DNA of 64,000 bases. It comes from Lentinula raphanica (Eukaryota > Basidiomycota > Agaricomycetes > Agaricales > Omphalotaceae). Shown here piece by piece: positions 57,721-64,000 of the stretch. Under the pieces are notes generated by a model that saw nothing but the letters and a program-made list of their open reading frames with translations, was not told the origin of the DNA and did no database searches. The translations under genes and the position numbers were made by a program. Every line of letters begins with the position of its first letter. The stretch's first letter is position 1. The stretch lies in the NCBI GenBank assembly GCA_027919835.1, contig JANVFP010000007.1, forward strand, positions 1,178,001 to 1,242,000. The letters are read 5' to 3'.

Positions 57721-60284
57721 CGATCAGGCAGTAGATTTCAAGTAGTACTCCAGAGCGGCCCTGGGCTTATTGTATTTAAATTCAAACTCTTTCTCGACGT
57801 ACATACACATAAGTGCAAAATATCGGCGCTCAGCGCTCAGCTGTTGTAGTCTTTTTGTGCAATCAACATTCGCAGTTTCTGCGCCCCGCTAGCTGTATGT
57901 ACTCCACGAAGCGTAAAACAAGTTCGACATGTCCGACAATGCTCGGGGTCACACTCTCAGACAAATCTTGAACTTGTACTTTTGTTTGAATTTAGGAACT
58001 TAGAGACAAGAACAAAACTGAAGTGATGATGAAGAGAACGATTGGGATCGGTCAAAACCGCCGACCGGACAACAACAAGCAGAGGTCTAACTTGGAAGTT
58101 CGATACGTGAAACATACAGCCCGTGCACACTGCAATGAGCATACAACGACCAATACGACCGTGGGTTGGTTCGTCATCTGTGGTAACGCGCAATCTGACA
58201 TCTGGGCATGGGCACGATCCGCTATGGTGAACACTGAAGATCGTTCAAGGACATTTGTCGTCCGTCGATGATATACATAGTCATTAATGCACTCGTTAAG
58301 TGCCGCTACGGCGGCAGTCCACCTTGCTTGTCGAGAGTTTTGACTCACAAGATAATCAGCCTGAGGATACATGGTTTATATTTGCGAAGGAAGCATAAGT
58401 AAGATTTTTCAATTACCAGGCTATTTTTTATGACACACAATATATGTACATCTCAATGAGCAGCTAAGCCTACATTTGCTATGAGAACTGTAATTATTTC
58501 AATGAAGAGAAAAGACCAAGGCCATCTTTCAATCGGAAACCATGCCAGGTCAAATATTTTCTCAATCTTGGTGTACCTCAGGAGTCATGTTGGCAAGGAT
58601 CAAGCTCATGTGGGCTTACTGCAGGAGCCATTCCTGACTTTGGCCATAAGGATAATTTGGCAGAGATTGGTGTCAATAAGTTATCAACATTTGAGTGAGA
58701 CAAGCCTCATCAATGAATTCACTCTAGCAAGGACTATACCAGACGTAAAACTTCCAAGTGATAGCTTCCGATCGAGACTCGGAAGGACATGAGAGATCTA
58801 ATTCAAGCATTTACCTGTACATATTTTACAACTACTGAGAGTACTGACAGTCTATCAGTACATTTATATATGTGATACACTACTATACAACAACTAAGTA
58901 TAAGTGCTCGCCGGTGCTCTCAGAAGCACACAAGAAAGCATGAACAGCCAAGAGTATCTGAAAAACTCTCCAAAACATGCATCTTTCTCCTTGGAAATTC
59001 AGTCAGAATTATTCTAATTTCTGGTAACTCTAGATTCTGGCATTGATATTTCAGAGTGGGGAAGTGTCGAAGTTGGATAGCGAGCTAGAACTTGAAGTAC
59101 ATACATACATTCTATAGAGGTATCTTGTAGGTAAGAAGATAAAATGGCTTGAGGATGTGTCACCCACAATGTCAATGATAATCTGGCCTTTGAAGAGCAT
59201 CAGGATGAAAGGAAAGTTGTCATGACTCAGATTGGCTCATCTTGGGTCAGAGGGCCCATGGACAATAGTATGCATGTAGGACCCGGATGGGGTAAGGGAA
59301 TTTGAACGAGGTGAAGGAAAGCCAAAATAGGGAAACCCAATGTTTTTGGGGCTAGACAAAATGCAGAAAAGCATTGATGGATCAGCTATGACAAGTATGA
59401 GTAAAAGCTGAAGACAAAGTGATAGAGAGGAAGAAAGGCTGAATAACACGTATAGGAACCGGTAAGGGCGGGAGTGGTGTGTGGAGAGGTCAAACAGCAC
59501 AAGGGAAGGGTGCCGAGGTGTTATCCATCATCTAGGATGACCAAGTGAGGTATTGCGAACTCAGGGATGATGAAATCGTGGTTGAGGAAGTGCCGAACGG
59601 ACAACGAGGGTGGAAAATAAGGTTGACACGCCAGAACCGAGGGATTTTGTGTGAGGCTGAGTGTCTTGTTGGAGGTGTGGAGATCCGGGAGTGCATGGGG
59701 AAGTCAAAACACATCGACACGAGTCGACAACGACCCTATCGTGATGGCGGCCCTTGTTAGTTTGGAAGTAATCCATTTGACAGAATGTATTATGCACCAG
59801 TAGAAGTCACAGATAGTGGCTGGCAAACCATGTCTTGGCGGTCTTCAGACTTCAGCCCTGTATATCCATCCCTAGCCCATCCCATAGCCTTCCTAAGTCG
59901 CCTTGTAGTCCCTTTGCATTGTCCCGGTGATCCTAGTGTGTGAGGAAATGAAGTGGTAGTCGAGGGAAGTGGAGCCATGAAGAAGAAGAAGGATGCAAAA
60001 GGATAGACGAGTGAGCATCCTGTTCCATCCCCAATTCATGCAATACATACCATCGGCATCCAGAGCATGGAAAACACAAGAAAACTGAAGAGGCGGGAAG
60101 GTAGAAGAGAGTAATAAAGAAAAGAAGGCGCTAAGCGCCAGATTAACGCCCGGGTAGGAATATTGCCGGATCCGGTATTTGGCAATATTTGCGAAAAGAG
60201 TGTGGGAAAAAAATAATTTCATACCTGGAAGGACCTTGACAAGCAAGGTAATCCGTTCAGTTGAAACGGAAAGACCCATGGTGG
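57721..60284. other. unassigned region
   Basis: Short ORFs only. Plus 58481-58792 (103 codons) and minus 59893-60288 (131 codons) have no recognised domain or exon structure. Small inverted motifs such as gcgctcagcgctcagc occur near 57828. Confidence 0.35.
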
Positions 60285-61660
60285 TCATCTCGGTTGGATG
60301 ACTGGTATTTCTTCAAACGGAAAAGAAGACAAGAATTCAGGATGATAATGACAACGTGTTTAACCGTCACATAGCAGTGGAGGGCCAAGGCTCACCGTGA
60401 CATTCAATTTGTCGACTACCGTGCAAACTGTGCAAAACACTGAGGCTTGAAGCTGAGCGCTGAGCATGAAGCTCGAAGCATACAGTTTGAAGGCCTACGG
60501 AATCGTCGGTTCGTCAGTTCATTTGTCGTCTACGGTGTATGTAGGCAATGGGGGCGCTATGGCACTATTTACCACGTTGATGATCGTGAAAGATACCGAA
60601 GACGAAGATGATAAGGTTGATGTACTTGAGTCAATTGTTGAAATTGCGTGCTTGTGTTCGTGTTGGACATCCCTCATCGATAAACGCAGTATTATGGATA
60701 ATGCGAAGAAAACAAAGAAGCCGGCACTCTCCATGAGCCATGGGTTATCGAGCCAAAGATCCGGAAGTCAAATCGGAGGTTGATCGGTGAGAGTGGGGGG
60801 ATGGATTGGCATTGAAGGAACACATGCTGGAGCATCGTCGAATCGTCTTGGGATGGGCTTTTTCAAATTGACAAGCACCGCACTGAGCATCGTTCCGAGT
60901 TCGACAGTGTTCGACAGTTTTTGATTTTGGAAGGAGAAAAGGAGAGAGAGTTTTCCGTTTTTCGAGGAGGGACGACGGAGAGACGGACGAGTCACGACGG
61001 AGAAAGCGAGGAACACAGCACGGGGGTCCCGTAGGTTTGAGAACACCCTAGATCACCGCAATGAGTCGGAGCCCCTGGTTAGAATTTGGGAAGACCTGGA
61101 AGCTCGAAGCCTGTGGGAGTGGGTTTTGGAGTGACAAGTAGGTAGTACTTGGAGAAGAACGAGAGCTTGAAGGTGTCGTATATATAGATGGATCATCCTC
61201 ACCATCCTCTTTAAGCTCCGGTCGATCACACAGGCAAAAGTACTTCGAGGTTCGAACGAGGATGGGGAGGGGAACAGGTCAAATGACGAACGCCTGAGGT
61301 TGAATACGCGTGGGCACGAATCATGCTCCGCTACCGCGAAATGAGGATTTGTCGTTGTCGTTGTCGTTGTCGATGACATATGTGATGCATCTGCATTTTA
61401 ATTGAAACTCAAGAGGCCCATAGTGGTGATTCTAAGCTGGGTACATGTGCTGGTGTAACGTGTTTCTTCGAACGAGTTCAAACGAGAGAACACAGGAATT
61501 CCCTGGCAGGAAGTGTTAACATAGCGAAGGCTCACATCGCACATCGCATAATCGATCTGCCGACCACGGTCTACCACCGTGCAAAACTCAAGGACCGAGC
61601 TCCAAGCTCCAAGCTCCAAGGCCTACTCGGAATTGTTGGTACAACGGTCCCCGCTTAGTA
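60285..61660. repeat. diverged ~250-bp direct duplication (60285-60545 and 61410-61650)
   Basis: Both copies have, in order, a tttcttc(a/g)aacg block, an aaggctcac block, a cgac..cgtgcaaaact block, an agctc-rich block and a ggcctac...gaat(c/t)gt(c/t)gg block. A plus-strand ORF at 60466-60783 (105 codons) begins in the first copy but is not conserved in the second. No gene is called. Confidence 0.5.
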
Positions 61661-61734
61661 GCCTAGTATATTTCCGAATCCCAGTATACCTACCCACTGT
61701 GCTTCTGATTCTTGAAGGTTCGATTTATTGTCGA

Positions 61735-61830
61735 GTGGTCAAGGGAGTAGAGAGAGCTGTAGAGAGAGAAGTAGAGAGAGAAGTAGAGAGATCTGTAGAG
61801 AGAAGGAAAGACAGAAAGAAAGAGTATCAC
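61735..61830. repeat. purine-rich GTAGAGAGAGAA tandem repeat
   Basis: A 12-bp-like unit, gtagagagagaa, is repeated with variants. The ORFs on both strands here are products of the repeat. Confidence 0.8.
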
Positions 61831-62099
61831 TATCAGAGACGACTCGAATTTGTACGTATATACATACCTATCGTCCAAAACCTTTGAAGCTAAAAAAACT
61901 CGTAAACCTCGGCTTCAGTGCTTCAGTGTTTTGTTCAAATCGGAATTTCGAATGACGAACGCAGGTCGAGCGTCGAGGACACCCCGTCTCGAGAAGAAAG
62001 TCGGCGCCAAATAGTCTTTCGGCGTTCGGCAAGGAAAACCGGCTTACCAATCACGTTTACTGTTTTACCCACGCGTACGAGTGTCGAATTTTTCTGGGC

Positions 62100-62724
62100 G
62101 CTTGTTGCCGTCTAACCTTTTTTCCTCAACACATTATTTTCTCTCAACACACCTCTTCGAACTACCTTGCACCTGCCCTTCTCTATATACGAAGAACCTC
62201 CTGACGACGAATACGAACGAACGGCCGAAGAAAGGAGAAAAGGAGAAAAGAAGAAAGGAGAAGAGGAGCTTACGCATACCACGACGAATCAGACGAGGAT
62301 AAAACGAGGATTCAAACGAGCTGAGATAGAGGAAAGCTTGACGAAGAATTGAGCCTCGGGAGAATATTCGCAATATTTGGAGAGAGGTCAACGACTACGA
62401 CGAGATTTGGGACGTCCAACGAAGGACGAAGAACGAAGAACGAAGAACGAAGGAGAGAGTCAAACGAGGATACTGTATATTCCACGGACTCACGACTCCG
62501 GATATCAGAAACCAGATCACCCGATACCGATTTACGCCAGACGACAAAATCCGACCGTCCCAAGGCAGAGTACAGACGAGAGACCGGTAAAAAGATCCTA
62601 ATCTCGACGATATAATTGTCTAATTAAGGGTACGTGTTTTACTGTTTTTCTAAAGAGGAGGAGGTATTCACTGAAAGAATCTTCGAACACGCAGATAACG
62701 TTACGTAGAGAAACGACAGAAACG
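62100..62724 (+). other. 5' leader of the deubiquitinase gene with a likely UTR intron
   Basis: The sequence is strongly purine-rich (cgaagaacgaagaacgaagg near 62430). A GTACGT donor at 62630 and a GCAG acceptor ending at 62694 fit a 65-nt intron just before the ATG at 62725. The upstream promoter is not resolved. Confidence 0.5.
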
Positions 62725-64000
62725 ATGGACAGAACGACGACGAGGACGAGTTTCGCTCATGTGCTTACGAACGCACCGAACGCACCGAACGGACAGATTC
62801 ATTCATATCCACATCCACAACCACATCCACAACCACAACCACATCCTCAATTACAACCACAACCACAACCATTCTCGCAAATCCATCCGCAAACCCAGTC
62901 GCATCCGCATCCCCATTCGCAAGCTCAAACTCAACCCTATCCGCATACAAAATACACCGCAGCTCCGAGTTACGCATCTTACGCATCTCAGGCTTCTTAC
63001 GCAACACATGCCTCTTACCTCTCTCACACCGAACCGCCGTCAATACCCAACGGCCACATTTATCCCTCTCCTCTCCAGGCTTCTCCTGCCTTGGCCTCCG
63101 GATCCCATCCGAATCCCATACCTAACGGCCACAGCCTCACCGTTAGCCACAGCCAATCCGTACACTCAAACGGAGTGAACCACACTCACGAGCTCGGGCA
63201 CGAGCATCATGAGCAGCACGACTCATACTCAAAAATCCCAGATGCCAACGAGGCCTCGTCTGCGTGGTTCAGACCCTGGGAAGGGTGGAGGGGGCATTAT
63301 GACGAGGATGAGAATGAAGGTTTGAAGAGGTATTCGAAGCCGCAGCCATCGACGAGTTCGAACGTTATGAATGGGTTCGCGATAGTAGGGGATTCTGAGG
63401 CTACGTTCACATCGTCCACGTCCAGGTCTATACCGGATACATCTGCATCTTCACCAAGTCCACCAAGCACACCAACTACACCTACGACACCGATATCAAA
63501 AATACACCCGACATTCAAACCATCCCCGCCGTACCCGTACCCGATCCGTACGAGAAGGACGAACGATCCGAGGGATGCGCCGGGCTTAGCGTTTTCGAGG
63601 GTTTTGTTTGATTTACCTGTGGGGGATCTCGCGTCTTCAGTGCAATCTGGGGCTGATGGCCGTAAAGAGAGTAAAGAGACTACAGAGGCTACAGAAACTA
63701 CAGAGAGTAAAGAGATCATAGAGACGAGATCATCTACGTCTACCCCTCCTCCTCCTACCTCGCATTCTGTGACAACGGAGACGGAACCAGGTACGATTTT
63801 GGTGGGTTCTACGTCCTCGTCAAAACACTCACGACCGTCTACGCCAGCACGTTCTCCGTCTCCGTCTCCCTCCTCATCCATATCTTCTACTCCGTTCGCT
63901 ACACCCTCTCAATCTTCAATAACCGCTGTCTCTGCATCTGTACCCGCATCCACACCTACCCCTACATCTACACCTCCGGTAGCCAAAAAATCCTGGGCGT
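62725..64000 (+). CDS. probable UBP3/USP10-type ubiquitin carboxyl-terminal hydrolase, N-terminal part (runs off the window)
   Basis: The frame opens at ATG 62725 (MDRTTTRTSFAHVLTNAPNA) and stays open for 425 codons to the last base. It starts with His/Pro/Gln-rich repeats and continues with AWFRPWEGWRGHYDED and LAFSRVLFDLPVGDLASS. After long Ser/Thr/Pro-rich linkers it ends with PVAKKSWA. The KKSWA segment and low-complexity linkers are what I recall from the N-terminal region of basidiomycete UBP3/USP10 deubiquitinases, which remove ubiquitin from trafficking and stress-granule proteins with the Bre5/G3BP cofactor. The catalytic Cys box is not in the window. A fragment with such a Cys box lies at 29369-29758. 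Codon use is more GC-rich than in the NLR genes, as expected of a core gene. Confidence 0.6.
   Translation, partial: MDRTTTRTSFAHVLTNAPNAPNGQIHSYPHPQPHPQPQPHPQLQPQPQPFSQIHPQTQSHPHPHSQAQTQPYPHTKYTAAPSYASYASQASYATHASYLSHTEPPSIPNGHIYPSPLQASPALASGSHPNPIPNGHSLTVSHSQSVHSNGVNHTHELGHEHHEQHDSYSKIPDANEASSAWFRPWEGWRGHYDEDENEGLKRYSKPQPSTSSNVMNGFAIVGDSEATFTSSTSRSIPDTSASSPSPPSTPTTPTTPISKIHPTFKPSPPYPYPIRTRRTNDPRDAPGLAFSRVLFDLPVGDLASSVQSGADGRKESKETTEATETTESKEIIETRSSTSTPPPPTSHSVTTETEPGTILVGSTSSSKHSRPSTPARSPSPSPSSSISSTPFATPSQSSITAVSASVPASTPTPTSTPPVAKKSWA

Noticed and set aside
1..64000. tRNA, rRNA or small RNA genes
   Set aside because: Scanning by eye for B-box motifs (GGTTCGANNCC) and cloverleaf pairs gave only isolated matches such as near 49552 and 61250, without matching A boxes.

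Overview
The window looks like a repeat-rich accessory region of an Agaricomycete (mushroom-forming basidiomycete) nuclear genome. Gene models need introns of about 45-80 nt with GT..AG borders. The recognisable families are ones expanded in Agaricomycetes: DUF6698, DUF6535, TET/JBP-like dioxygenases, KDZ-transposase-like tails, and NACHT plus ankyrin NLR-like proteins. No bacterial, organellar, rRNA, tRNA or CRISPR features were seen.

Layout. 1-7 kb: two giant palindromic foldback elements enclose a TET/JBP-like gene that one of them cuts off. 7-10.4 kb: degenerate dispersed duplications and a small MITE with a visible empty site. 10.4-15.8 kb: a DUF6535 membrane-protein gene and an ankyrin tail that look like one gene split by a 2.67 kb insertion carrying an intact 429-aa DUF6698 gene. 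16.3-17.4 kb: another foldback element. 18.6-19.3 kb: a GNAT acetyltransferase gene. 21.1-24.2 kb: a second copy of the 3.1 kb palindrome, in the opposite orientation. 24.8-28.7 kb: a NACHT-ankyrin NLR with a MITE inside an intron, two one-base frameshifts at A runs, and near-identical ankyrin repeats. 29.4-32.5 kb: a deubiquitinase fragment and a repetitive acidic protein whose flanks match an NLR-like gene 14 kb away. 34.2-44.8 kb: an island flanked by GTTAAC/TTGAAC-rich arrays, holding a KDZ-like tail interrupted by a foldback element, a 627-aa unknown protein, and two divergent genes with in-frame TGA codons. 45.1-46.3 kb: a short NACHT-like gene with a degenerate P-loop. 46.9-51 kb: tandem repeats, a MITE and no convincing gene. 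52.0-57.7 kb: two paralogous secreted proteins. 57.7-62.7 kb: mostly unassigned sequence. 62.7 kb to the end: the start of a probable UBP3/USP10-type deubiquitinase.

How it fits together. Three themes recur. First, AT-rich palindromes of one superfamily have inserted repeatedly and broken host genes. Second, NLR-type genes appear with a common core promoter but different bodies, one body being a low-complexity acidic repeat protein. Third, TET/JBP-like and KDZ-like genes are present mainly as fragments. From about 49 kb onward the sequence is more GC-rich and ends in an apparently ordinary housekeeping gene, so the right end may be a boundary between accessory and core genome. Exon models were read by eye. 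All family names rest on motif recognition, not on a database search.
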